From Kocuria rosea (GTDB lineage: Bacteria; Actinomycetota; Actinomycetes; Actinomycetales; Micrococcaceae): a DNA stretch of 64,000 nucleotides. Numbering within the stretch: position 1 is the stretch's first letter; the number at the start of each line of letters is the position of its first letter. Location of the stretch: positions 3,720,001 to 3,784,000 of the forward strand of contig NZ_CP035103.1 in the NCBI RefSeq assembly GCF_006094695.1. Direction: 5' to 3'. Both the position numbers and the translations under genes were made by a program. Positions 35,068 through 43,980 of the stretch are shown piece after piece. The notes below the pieces were generated by a model. It worked only from the letters and a program-made list of their open reading frames with translations, was not told where the DNA came from and made no database searches.

Positions 35068-35527
35068 TTGATTGATTCGCTTTCTACCAGCCCCTCGGTC
35101 TCAGTGCTGACCCGGCACAACGGTCGCCGCGCGCAGAACAAGATCACCCATTCCGCGGTAGACCCCAAAGTCGTGGAGCAACTCGCCTGCGACTACTCGA
35201 GTCGCTGGCGTTGAACAGGCCATCGGGGACCTGGACGACATCCTCTCGACGGCTGACCGGGGCCGGGTCTCCGTTACGCCGCCCCGATGTGGAATACGTC
35301 CGTGTGTTCGTCGACGATGGCGCTGTAGGCGACTGTCGGCTCTTCTGCACTCCCGATGCCACGGCGGGCCGGTCGGGCGTCTTCTCGTAGAGCGCCTTCT
35401 CATTCTCGGCGCTCGCACCGCATTCGCAGTACTTGATCCGATTCAGGGCGGAAGGAGAACGCCGTAACGTTCTTTCCGACCCGGTCGAGCCCACTAACAT
35501 AGGCGGGTTGCCTACCTAGGGGTCCTT
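35068..35527. other. Spacer with promoter-like elements, no supported gene
   Basis: This 460-base stretch has no ORF with a credible ribosome site. A minus-strand reading near 35400-35440 (IKYCECGASAENEKALYEK) looks protein-like but has no start signal or recognisable domain, so it may be a decayed gene. Near its right end are an inverted repeat GAACG-N6-CGTTC (35457-35472) and TAACAT (35495-35500), a plausible -10 for the lipoprotein that follows. Confidence 0.4.
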
Positions 35528-36616
35528 TTGCGCCGTTCGCTTCCCGCCGTTCTTGCCGCTATTGCCTTTGCGCTGAGCGGGTGTGCTTCCGAGGAAGCAA
35601 CCACCTCCATCTTGGAGGAGCCAACCGTCGATGTATCGGGTGCGGCTTCCAGCCTCGGAGCCACCACTCCGACGGCAAACGAAGTAAGTGGGGCAGCGGC
35701 GACGCTCGGTCAGGAATTCAGCACGCCTGACGGCTCGTTGAGCTTCCGGTACCCCACGGGCTGGAATGTCACCCCTAATGAAACCGGGGACACCGGAGGA
35801 TACGAAAACGCCGGGTGGGAGATCCACGACGACGACGGGCAACTGGCATTGTCACTTCGCGTGCAAGAGTGGCGTGCGCCAGCTGGTCCTCCTCCGCTGG
35901 AATCAGTGTTGCCGCAGGGGTCGGTTCCGGGGGTCCTGGACGGGCTCGGCAACCCGGTTCAAACGGTCGTGGCGGGCACTCCGGGTCATGACGGTTCAAG
36001 CACCGGCGTGGTCTATGGGTTGGCTGCAGGCACCGGTGCGGACACCTCACTCTTCGAACTGCGGTGGGGCAATACTCATCTACTGTCCTTGTCCGGTGGT
36101 CTGCAGCTGGGTCCCTATGATCAGGTCGATCTCGCGGCGGAGACCCAGGAGTTTGCCGAGGGCATGCGGTTCCAGCAGGAGATCTTGCCTATCCTCCAGT
36201 CGTTGACCGTTGGCCCGCCTCCCCCGGTCACGTCCGGATCCGAGGCCTCCGACGAAGCCTTCCCGGACAACTTCGACGCCGAGTCCATACCGGACGACCC
36301 CTCGGCCGGCATGACCTTTGGCGACATCGACCGGTGGGCCGAGGATCTCGAGGACGGCTATCTGGCCGAGGATGGCTACTCTGAGTTCGCTGACGCTCCG
36401 ACGAACATGGTCCAAAGCCTTATCACCACCTTCCATGCCACGACCTACGGGGAGTTGCAGGTTCTGGTGCCGGCATGGACCACGGATGATGAAGCCGATG
36501 CAATCGTTTCCCACGTGTCCTATATCGTGGCCGAACTTCCAGATGCCCCCCACATCGTCAGCGTGCGCCCCGGCGGAGACGAGCCTGCACTAGCCACCCA
36601 GCCCATCAATTGGTAA
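35528..36616 (+). CDS. Lipoprotein of unknown function
   Basis: A 362-residue exported lipoprotein. The N-terminus RRSLPAVLAAIAFALSGC is a clear signal peptide with lipobox LSGC, followed by a Thr/Ser/Ala-rich linker and a domain starting TPDGSLSFRYPTGWNV, similar to PsbP/lipoprotein LpqN-like folds. An acidic segment (about 225-275) leads into a second helical part. The start appears to be TTG at 35528, with a weak ribosome site. It converges with the helicase gene. Confidence 0.68.
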   Translation: MRRSLPAVLAAIAFALSGCASEEATTSILEEPTVDVSGAASSLGATTPTANEVSGAAATLGQEFSTPDGSLSFRYPTGWNVTPNETGDTGGYENAGWEIHDDDGQLALSLRVQEWRAPAGPPPLESVLPQGSVPGVLDGLGNPVQTVVAGTPGHDGSSTGVVYGLAAGTGADTSLFELRWGNTHLLSLSGGLQLGPYDQVDLAAETQEFAEGMRFQQEILPILQSLTVGPPPPVTSGSEASDEAFPDNFDAESIPDDPSAGMTFGDIDRWAEDLEDGYLAEDGYSEFADAPTNMVQSLITTFHATTYGELQVLVPAWTTDDEADAIVSHVSYIVAELPDAPHIVSVRPGGDEPALATQPINW

Positions 36617-36719
36617 CCATTCCGACTACGGGTGACTCATGGGCGTCGGGACAGAACTTCTCCTCGGCTTTATCGATTCTGAGCGCATCGTCAGGTCTCA
36701 CCATGCAGTTCGCAAACGG

Positions 36720-39700
36720 TCAGCAGGGCCCCAGGTCCAACCGCATCCAGCCCAGATCCCGTGACTCGGCGTCCTTGCCGATGACCTGCAGGAACTCCTC
36801 CTGGCGCGGCTGACCGAGAGCCATGCGGTAGAGACCCAGGGCGCGGAGCAGGTTCTTGTGCTTGATCCGTTCCGTGCTCAGTGGCGCCTGCGGGACGTAG
36901 CGCTCGATCTTCGCTCCGCCTTCGGTCTGGCAGACCCAGTACGGGTAGATCTCGCTCTCACCGTCCGGGCGTGCCCGCTCTCCCGCCGCGAAAAGAGCGT
37001 CCCACGGACTGGCCTCGGCCTTGTCGTCGAGCACTGCGGCAGCGAACTCCTTCGCCACGTTCTTGCGCACGGCATGCCCCTTGTACCGGTGCACGCGTCC
37101 CTCCCGCTGCTCCATGTCCACCGGGTTGTTGGGCAGGTTCCAGTGGACGACGGCGTGGCAGTACCGGTGGAAGTCCAGGCCCTCCTGGCCGATGCTCGTG
37201 GAGGCCAGCACGAACGGCCAGAAGGGCGAGTTGAAGCCGTCCCGGAGGCTGGTGTCCGCGCGGACGCCCTGGTCGCTCTCCACGCGGCCGAAGCGGGCAG
37301 CGGCATCGGCCCGCAGGCGTCGGCGCTCCACTCGATGGGAGTCCCCGTCGGGAACGATCTCGTCGAAGGAGATGGAGCCACCGCTCTGCGCGGCGTCTAC
37401 CAGGGCCTCGGTCAGTGCTTGGAGCCGGTCGATCGGGGCGACGCTGCCGATCCGGGAGGCTTCGTCGAGGACGTGGAAGTACTCGTCCAGCACTGCCTGG
37501 AGGTTTCCCTCGAGGCAGGCCGCCAGCACGTTGCGCCACTGCGGTGCCGACTCGCCGGCCCAGCCGCGCAGCATCGGTGCCACAGTACGGGCGTCCAGCA
37601 GGGTGCGCAGACCGAGGGCGATGCGCACCGAGCGCCAGACCGCATCCGCCCGGACGCACGCGGGCACTGCTGAACACAGAGCCCGCTCTGCCGCGGTAGC
37701 CGGCGCGGCGAGCGCGAGGTCGGTCAGCACATCGGCCAGGTCGTCCGGCCGCGGGCCGAGGTCGGCGAGGAAATGCTCGTCGATTTCACGAGCTCGCGCG
37801 ATGTGCAGGGCGAGTGCGGACGTCTTGCCACCGTCGCGCTCGTCGTCCGCATGATTGGCCCACTTGAGCGAATCCAGCGAGATCTTGAAGAGCTCCGGGG
37901 AGTGCGCCTTCTCCAGGAACAGCGGAGCTGCCCAGTACCACTGCTCGCTCCCCCGCCCTTCGGCATGCCCTGTAGGCAGGTCGGCCAGCAGAGTCTCGAC
38001 CTTGGCCCGCACTACCGCGCGCACGTTGTGCAGTGGCGCCTGCGCCGTGCCGAGCTCCCGGGCGGCGGCCACGGGATCGCCTGCGGCGCCGAGGACGGTC
38101 AGCGGCAGCACGAGCGGCAGCAGCGGCATGCTGGCGAGGCGGCCGTCCGGGGACTTCCGCCAACGCAACAGATAGCTGTGCCGGTCGGAGTAGGCGTGAG
38201 CATCCTCGGGCCGGTGGTGCTTCCGCTCCACGTGATAGCTGGTCATCGCGGCGATGGACTTCGGTGCGACGTTCCAGGCGGAGAAGATCAGCCGCTTGGT
38301 GAGGCCCGTCGTCGTCGCCCGGTGGAAAGGACTGGTCTCGGGCACGGCGTAGTACGGCAGGGAGGCGGGGATCCAGGGAACGTCGGCAAAGCCGTAGGCG
38401 TCCAGGTCAGACAGCAGCCACCGCAGCCGGCCGTTGGCGGGATCGACCGGGGCGTAGCGCTCGATCTCCTCGCCGCGCAACCGCTGCGCGCCGGCGAGCG
38501 ACCGCTCCGCGAAGCCGGTCGCGTCCGTCTCGACGTGCAGGAGCGCTTTCTGCTTGAGGTCGTAGCCGTCCATGAACTGCAGGACGTAGGGTGCTACGCG
38601 CCAGTACTCCAGGACATCGCGGTGGCTGCCGACCTCCTGGGCGACCTCATGCAGCCGGCGCAGGGCCCGCACGTCGTCGGCCGTGGGCCGGGCCGGCGGC
38701 AGCGGCTTCTCGACGAGCATGCCGTCCCGGTCTGGGGACGCCGCCAGGCGCTCGGTACGGCACATCACGGCGCGCAGCAGCTCGGTGACGTGTGCAGCGG
38801 CGGCGGTGCCGTCCTCCACGTCGTCAGCCAGGGCCGCGTCCCGCATCCTGCGGAGGCCGGTCTGCAGAGCGGTGACCGAGCCGACCGCGGTGAACCCGTC
38901 GTCGCCCCGTTCCCCCGCGAGCGCGTCGCGCGACGCCCCGGTGAGGAAGCGGTAGGTCTTGAGGAAGTCGCCGTAGTGGTCGTCGCCCACGCCCTCCTCC
39001 GGGACGGAGTACATGCTGTAGGGCGTGGCGGAGAGCAGCACCACACGGGCGCTCTCGTGGTTGAAGACCGCGTCGGCGAGCTCGGACATCTCCGTGTCCT
39101 CGTGCAGGAGGCTCTTGAAGCGCTGGAACTCGTCGAGGATCACGAGGTCCGGCTCCAGGGCGTCGACGGAGGCCTGGGCGACCAGACTCCGCAGCTTCCC
39201 GATCAGGCGGTAGCGACGGTGCGAGAGCGGCCAGTCCGGATTGCCGGTCACCGAAGAGAACTCGGCGGCGGTTTCCTCGAGCCGGTGGCCCAGTCCTGGG
39301 TCCCGGCGAACAGCGAGCCGGAAGCGCTCGAGAATCTCGGCGTCGATAGTGCCGGGGTTGAAGCCTGCCACCTCGGCCGCGTAGTTCTGCGTCCGCTTGG
39401 TCCCGCAGAAAAAGGCCAGCCACTCCGGCCGCTCCACCACGTGCTCGCCGAGGACCTGGGCGAGCATGTGCTGGACCAGCACGCGCTCCTCGCTGCGCCC
39501 GCCGGACTGGCTGATGTTGAAGGACGTGCCCGGGGTGAGGCTGAGCAGGTTGACCTTGTTCGCCGCGAGGTTGCGCACCTGCGTGGGCAACATCGTCAAC
39601 CGATCCACCTTGGAGATGCCGTAGTCGGCGACATCCAGCGTGCGGATGTTCTGAGCGGCGATCTGCTGGCTGGAGCAGATGTAGACGATGTCGATCCGGT

Positions 39701-39920
39701 CGACGTCCTGCGACTCCCAGAGGTGGTCGATGGTCTTGGCGATGAGACCCCGTGCGACGAGCGTCTTGCCGAGGCCGACCTCGTCGGCCACCAGGAAGCG
39801 GCGGCTGGAGTCCTCGTCCTCCCACAGCCGGCGGTGGGCGTACTCGACGGTGCGGCGCTGGAAGTCCTTGAGCCCGTTCAGTTCCCGTTCCACGTCGGGA
39901 CGGTGCGGTACTGCGCTCAC
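36720..39920 (-). CDS. Large SF2 helicase of the DUF6361/PLD operon
   Basis: A 1,066-residue superfamily 2 helicase. Walker A is ADEVGLGKTLVARGL (GLGKT at residues 49-53). Motif II is LVILDEFQRFKSLL near residue 263, DEFQ rather than DEAH. Motif III is LLSATPYSMYS, and the C-terminal helicase lobe has TSIGQEGLDFHRYCHAVVHW and MEQREGRVHRYKG near residue 940. The 400-residue insert between lobes is unassigned. The GTG start overlaps the PLD-protein stop (GTGA). It probably works on nucleic acid with the PLD-family protein. Layout suggests a defence system; it is not DrmD, which is encoded separately at 61241. Confidence 0.85.
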   Translation of the reverse strand: MSAVPHRPDVERELNGLKDFQRRTVEYAHRRLWEDEDSSRRFLVADEVGLGKTLVARGLIAKTIDHLWESQDVDRIDIVYICSSQQIAAQNIRTLDVADYGISKVDRLTMLPTQVRNLAANKVNLLSLTPGTSFNISQSGGRSEERVLVQHMLAQVLGEHVVERPEWLAFFCGTKRTQNYAAEVAGFNPGTIDAEILERFRLAVRRDPGLGHRLEETAAEFSSVTGNPDWPLSHRRYRLIGKLRSLVAQASVDALEPDLVILDEFQRFKSLLHEDTEMSELADAVFNHESARVVLLSATPYSMYSVPEEGVGDDHYGDFLKTYRFLTGASRDALAGERGDDGFTAVGSVTALQTGLRRMRDAALADDVEDGTAAAAHVTELLRAVMCRTERLAASPDRDGMLVEKPLPPARPTADDVRALRRLHEVAQEVGSHRDVLEYWRVAPYVLQFMDGYDLKQKALLHVETDATGFAERSLAGAQRLRGEEIERYAPVDPANGRLRWLLSDLDAYGFADVPWIPASLPYYAVPETSPFHRATTTGLTKRLIFSAWNVAPKSIAAMTSYHVERKHHRPEDAHAYSDRHSYLLRWRKSPDGRLASMPLLPLVLPLTVLGAAGDPVAAARELGTAQAPLHNVRAVVRAKVETLLADLPTGHAEGRGSEQWYWAAPLFLEKAHSPELFKISLDSLKWANHADDERDGGKTSALALHIARAREIDEHFLADLGPRPDDLADVLTDLALAAPATAAERALCSAVPACVRADAVWRSVRIALGLRTLLDARTVAPMLRGWAGESAPQWRNVLAACLEGNLQAVLDEYFHVLDEASRIGSVAPIDRLQALTEALVDAAQSGGSISFDEIVPDGDSHRVERRRLRADAAARFGRVESDQGVRADTSLRDGFNSPFWPFVLASTSIGQEGLDFHRYCHAVVHWNLPNNPVDMEQREGRVHRYKGHAVRKNVAKEFAAAVLDDKAEASPWDALFAAGERARPDGESEIYPYWVCQTEGGAKIERYVPQAPLSTERIKHKNLLRALGLYRMALGQPRQEEFLQVIGKDAESRDLGWMRLDLGPC

Positions 39921-41785
39921 GAAGTGGTCACCGCCTCGCGGACCACAGTGACAAGCTCCTCCAGCCCGTCCGGCAACAGATGCAGGGCCTCCACGGTCCT
40001 GAGCTCCCCGACGAGCCGGTCGATGCGCCCGAGGGCGTCGGCGTTACCCTGCACGGCGGCCCTCATGAGGGGCTCGAACAGGACCACTTCGGCGCTGTGC
40101 CCGGTGCCGCCGGCCCCGAAGAAGGCCGCCGCGCCCGTGGTGGCGCCGAAGCGCAGGGCCAGGGAGAGGGCGACGTCACCGAGCAGGAACGCCAGGTAGC
40201 GAAGCACGTCCTCCGGAGTCTTCAGCAGCTCGGCGAGCACGCGCGCGGACCGGTCCTCCGGCGCGCCGTGCAGGTCCGCGACCAGCACCGCAGAGCGCTC
40301 GACGACGACGTCCCCCACCGCGATGCGACTGCGCACGCACAGCAGGGGCGTGATCCGCGAGGCGTCGACGCGCGTCCACGTCAGCTCCTCACTCAGCGTC
40401 CGCTCCTGGGCGGGCAGCGAGAGCAGGCGAACGGTCGTCGTGACGCTCTCCGGTTCATCGACCGCGCCGCTGAGGGAGGCGTCGAGCGTGTACGTGTCGT
40501 CGGCGTCCTCGGCGGCGTCGAGGCGCAGCCCGGCACCGGCGAGGGCGGCGTGGAAGCGCTCGAGTTCCCGCTCGGCCCGTTGCCGGGCGATCGCGGTCTC
40601 GTCCGGCGGCTTCGGGTCGTAGGGCTGGCAGACCGCGGACAGGCCGAGATTGCCGTGGGCGCCGGTCCAGATGTCGTCGATGAGCCCCTTGCGTCCGATC
40701 AACCGGACGCCGAACTCGGCGTTGCGGCCGAAGCCGCCGCGGGTGGCGTTGGCCGAGCCGACGTACAGGGTGGTGCTGTGGCCTCGTTCCACGAAGTAGA
40801 TCTTGGCGTGCAGTCCGGCCAGCCGGCCGGCCGCCATCGGTCCCGCGCTGCGTTCGCTGGCCTCCTCCTCGGTGGCGTCCAGATCCGCCGAGGGGTCCAA
40901 GACGAAGGTCTCGACCCGGTCTCCCAGATCGCCGAGGGCGTCGAGGCTCTCGGCGCGAGAGAGCAGCCGGACCTTCCCGCACCGATCGACGAGGTCGGCG
41001 AGCGAGGTGTCGAGGAAGGGAGAGATCACCAGGGCACGGGTGGCGCGGTCCTGGGCGTGGACTCCGCCGGTCACGTCGTCCCACAGGGAGCGGGAGTGCA
41101 CGGAGCGCTCGCCCGTGCGGGCGACCCACGCGGCGCCCTTGAACCCGGCAGGCGCCGCGAAGGAGACCTCGCGCAGCGACGCGTGCAGGTCGGCGAACTC
41201 CTCCCGCCGCTCGGCGCTCAGTCCGGGGGCAACGGCCCAGGAGGCGGTGGTGGACAAGTAGTCCGCCAACTCTCCGCCGGGCAGCAGGTTCTCCCGTGGG
41301 TCGTCGGACTCGTCGAGGACCAGGATGGTGTCCCAGGAGTTGTCGAAGGTCAGGTTGCGGCTGAGCACGAGCACCCGGTGGACGCAGTTCTCCTCGGCGT
41401 CGCGGAAGCGCAGCACCCAGACCTTGGGGTGGAACACTCCCCCGGTCTCGGGAACGGCCACCTGAAGAAGGGAGTTCTCCAGGTAGGTCAGCATCGGCCG
41501 GTACTTGGCCGGCACCGCGATGCCGCCCGCCTGCACGAGCACGGTCAGCCGGTCCGCGTAGCGGCGCACCGACTCCAGCAGCGCCACGGGATCGACGCCC
41601 TGGTCCGGGTCCCCAGGCCCTTCCTCGCTCCCCCGCTGGTCGATCGCGGCGAAGGTCAGCGGTACGAGCAGCAAGGCCACGAGGTCCAGGGAGTAGGTCG
41701 TGGTGACGGCACGGTCCAGCTCCATGCCGGGCGGCGGCTCGAGCGCGTCGGTGAGGAGCTTGCGGTCCTCGGGTCCCAGGCTCAT
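39917..41785 (-). CDS. Phospholipase D-like (HKD) protein
   Basis: A 622-residue protein with two PLD half-sites. The first is GVFHPKVWVLRFRD near residue 118 with the following SRNLTFDN; the second is GLHAKIYFVERGHS near 325 with LYVGSANATRGG. Each has the HxK pair, but the aspartate six positions on is replaced or shifted, so nuclease activity is plausible yet unproven. The last 230 residues lack a known domain. It overlaps both neighbours (ATGA at each junction), so it is stoichiometrically coupled to the DUF6361 protein and the helicase. Confidence 0.82.
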   Translation of the reverse strand: MSLGPEDRKLLTDALEPPPGMELDRAVTTTYSLDLVALLLVPLTFAAIDQRGSEEGPGDPDQGVDPVALLESVRRYADRLTVLVQAGGIAVPAKYRPMLTYLENSLLQVAVPETGGVFHPKVWVLRFRDAEENCVHRVLVLSRNLTFDNSWDTILVLDESDDPRENLLPGGELADYLSTTASWAVAPGLSAERREEFADLHASLREVSFAAPAGFKGAAWVARTGERSVHSRSLWDDVTGGVHAQDRATRALVISPFLDTSLADLVDRCGKVRLLSRAESLDALGDLGDRVETFVLDPSADLDATEEEASERSAGPMAAGRLAGLHAKIYFVERGHSTTLYVGSANATRGGFGRNAEFGVRLIGRKGLIDDIWTGAHGNLGLSAVCQPYDPKPPDETAIARQRAERELERFHAALAGAGLRLDAAEDADDTYTLDASLSGAVDEPESVTTTVRLLSLPAQERTLSEELTWTRVDASRITPLLCVRSRIAVGDVVVERSAVLVADLHGAPEDRSARVLAELLKTPEDVLRYLAFLLGDVALSLALRFGATTGAAAFFGAGGTGHSAEVVLFEPLMRAAVQGNADALGRIDRLVGELRTVEALHLLPDGLEELVTVVREAVTTS

Positions 41786-42993
41786 GCGAAGACCTCCACG
41801 CGGGCGCCGGCCTGGATGTCGTTGAGGATCCGCCGGGCGGTCGGCCAGTTGTACTGCAGCTGCGCCAGCGCCGAAGCGCCGCTCCAGGCGTTGAGTGCAC
41901 TCGGGTTCACGAGTCGGGCGCGCGGGCCCTTGAGCGAGCGCTCGCGGTGGGCGATGAGCTCGCGGGCGCCGTCGTCGTCGACGATCCCCGTCCCAGAGAC
42001 GACGAGCTCGTGCCACCGGTCCACGAACGTGCGTGTGGGGCGGCTGATCCGGGCACCTCCTCCGGAGAGCAGTCGCCAGAAGGCATCGAGGTTCCAGTTC
42101 CGCAGACCGTCAGGGCTGTCGACGAGGGCGCGCCACTCGAGGAGGTCCGCGCGGTACCGCTCGGTGCGCTCCACGTCCTCGGAGGCCTCGGCGAGCTGGA
42201 GGTTGTAGAGCAGGACGGCCCCGCGGTTGAGCACGGAGAACGCTCGGCCGTGCTCGACCCACGCGGCCATCGCGGCCGGGAACTCGCCGGCCCGCGGGTG
42301 CTCCCAAACGAAGTCCCTGGCGGTCCCGACCTCGACCTCCTCGCGCAGGAACCAGGCGTAGAGGCTCTCCGGGTGCGAGGTCATGATCCGCCCGCGCAGG
42401 TAGTCCGCCTCGGCCGGGGCGAGGGCGAAGCTCGTCCCCTGCAGCCAGTCCTGCGGACGGAGGAGGAGCGCATGGGGATCGATGCCGGGACGGAGCAGCG
42501 CAGGCCCGTGCTCGTCGTCGGCCTCACGCGGCGCTCTCCGGGTCTCTGCAGTGAAGGCCACGCCGTCCCGGAGCAGGCCGGCGATCGAGGAGCGGCTGGT
42601 GGTGATGCCGTAGTTGCGCAGCGCCGCCCAGTACATGGCCGACGGCATGCGCCGCAGATCGGCCCGGGCCTGCCCGCCGATCAGCCCCTGCTGGTCGTCG
42701 CTGTCGGCCAGCACGTCGATGAGCCGGATCTCGCCCCGCCGCAGGTCGGCGACGGCCGCGTCGGCGTCCTTGGTCGCCATGGCGTCGGCGACGAGCCACG
42801 GGATGAACAGCAGGTACCGGGCCCGGGTGTGCAGGACCGAGGAACCGGGGAACAGCTGCTGGGTGATGGCGTCGCGGATGCTGCCGACCCCGAGCTCGTC
42901 CACGGTGGTTCTGTCCCGGAACGCGTCGAGGACAGCCATGGCTTGATCACGCTGGCGGGAATCGGTGTCGAGCCAGGACAGTAGAGAGGTCAA
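41782..42993 (-). CDS. DUF6361-family protein
   Basis: A 403-residue protein matching the DUF6361 family as I know it: TSLLSWLDTDSRQRDQAMAV at the start, then DELGVGSIRDAITQQLFPGS and TRARYLLFIPWLV. No enzymatic motif is visible. TTG at 42993 gives the family N-terminus and has AGAAGGA about eight bases upstream; ATG at 43002 is the alternative but has its ribosome site too close. It is the first gene of the three-gene operon. In other genomes such proteins sit with PLD and helicase genes in defence islands; this is recall, not a search. Confidence 0.75.
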   Translation of the reverse strand: MTSLLSWLDTDSRQRDQAMAVLDAFRDRTTVDELGVGSIRDAITQQLFPGSSVLHTRARYLLFIPWLVADAMATKDADAAVADLRRGEIRLIDVLADSDDQQGLIGGQARADLRRMPSAMYWAALRNYGITTSRSSIAGLLRDGVAFTAETRRAPREADDEHGPALLRPGIDPHALLLRPQDWLQGTSFALAPAEADYLRGRIMTSHPESLYAWFLREEVEVGTARDFVWEHPRAGEFPAAMAAWVEHGRAFSVLNRGAVLLYNLQLAEASEDVERTERYRADLLEWRALVDSPDGLRNWNLDAFWRLLSGGGARISRPTRTFVDRWHELVVSGTGIVDDDGARELIAHRERSLKGPRARLVNPSALNAWSGASALAQLQYNWPTARRILNDIQAGARVEVFA

Positions 42994-43284
42994 GGAGCAC
43001 ATCCTTCTGTCGCTACGTTCAACATGGCAAGCCAGGGTTCTGCGCAACCCAATACCTCGATGAATATTCCACACGCAAAGAGGCTTTGCCCACCGGCGCG
43101 CTGGAGCGGCAGGCGCGTGTATATTCAGCACGCCAAGGCCTCCCAAAAGGGTGGTCGCGGCGAAACATGCCACCAGTGCGACGCAGGGGACTGCCCCCGG
43201 TTCACCTGACTCCTTGACCTGCCCCACGGCTTGGTTACCCCTGTGGGTGTGAAGATCGGTGCATCTCCTCGAGAGGCTCCGACC

Positions 43285-43581
43285 ATGCCGCGACCCTTCC
43301 CTGCCGAGTTCCGTCTCCGTGCCGTCGCCCTCGTGCGTGCCGGCAAGACCATCACCGCCACCGCCGCTGAGCTGGGTATCAGCACCGGTGCCCTGCACAA
43401 CTGGGTCCGTCAGGACCAGATCGACCGCGGCGAACGGCCCGGGCTCACCACCCACGAGTCGGCGGAGCTGGCGAAGGCGAAGAAGCGGATTCGCCAGCTC
43501 GAGGCTGAGGTCGAGATACTCAAGCGGGCCGCGAAGCTGCTCGGGGAGGACCGTCCGGCCCCAAAAGGATTTATCCGGTGA
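43285..43581 (+). CDS. IS3-type transposase OrfA
   Basis: A 98-residue HTH protein beginning PRPFPAEFRLRAVALVRAG, with AAELGISTGALHNWVRQ and a leucine-zipper-like KAKKRIRQLEAEVEILKRA. It overlaps orfB by four bases (GTGA). The CCAAAAGG stretch near the end is a plausible -1 frameshift site for the OrfAB fusion. Confidence 0.88.
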   Translation: MPRPFPAEFRLRAVALVRAGKTITATAAELGISTGALHNWVRQDQIDRGERPGLTTHESAELAKAKKRIRQLEAEVEILKRAAKLLGEDRPAPKGFIR

Positions 43582-43980
43582 TCGGCCAGGTCGTCGACGC
43601 CGGGCACCCCGTCAAGGTCTGCTGCCCTTTGCTCGGGGTCAGCAGTCCCGGCTACTACCAGTACAAGAACCGGCCGCTGTCGCCCACGGCAATGCGCCGG
43701 CAGTGGCTCACGGGGCTGATCCGGGAAGTGCACACGGCGTCCCGCGGCACCTACGGCTCCCGCCGGGTCCACGCCGATCTCACTCGCGGCATGGACGTGG
43801 TGGTCAGCGAGAACATGGTGGCCGTGCTGATGAGTCTCGCTGGGATCGCCGGGTTACTGGGCCCGGCCAAGGTGAAGAAGCTCAAGGGTGTGGCCACCGC
43901 CGATGACCTGGTGCACCGCAAGTTCCACCGGCTGGCGCCCAACGAGCTGTGGGTCACCGACATCACCGAACATCCCACGC

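Noticed and set aside
35144..35500. Minus-strand 118-codon frame before the second lipoprotein
   Set aside because: Looks partly protein-like but has no start signal or domain, and would cover the promoter of the plus-strand gene.
36720..39920. Helicase of the DUF6361 operon as a second drmD
   Set aside because: It has DEFQ rather than DEAH, a different insert, and lies in an operon without any DISARM core gene; the true drmD is at 61241-64000.
37773..42208. Very long plus-strand frames opposite the helicase and PLD genes
   Set aside because: They cross the real gene boundaries and have no recognisable domains.
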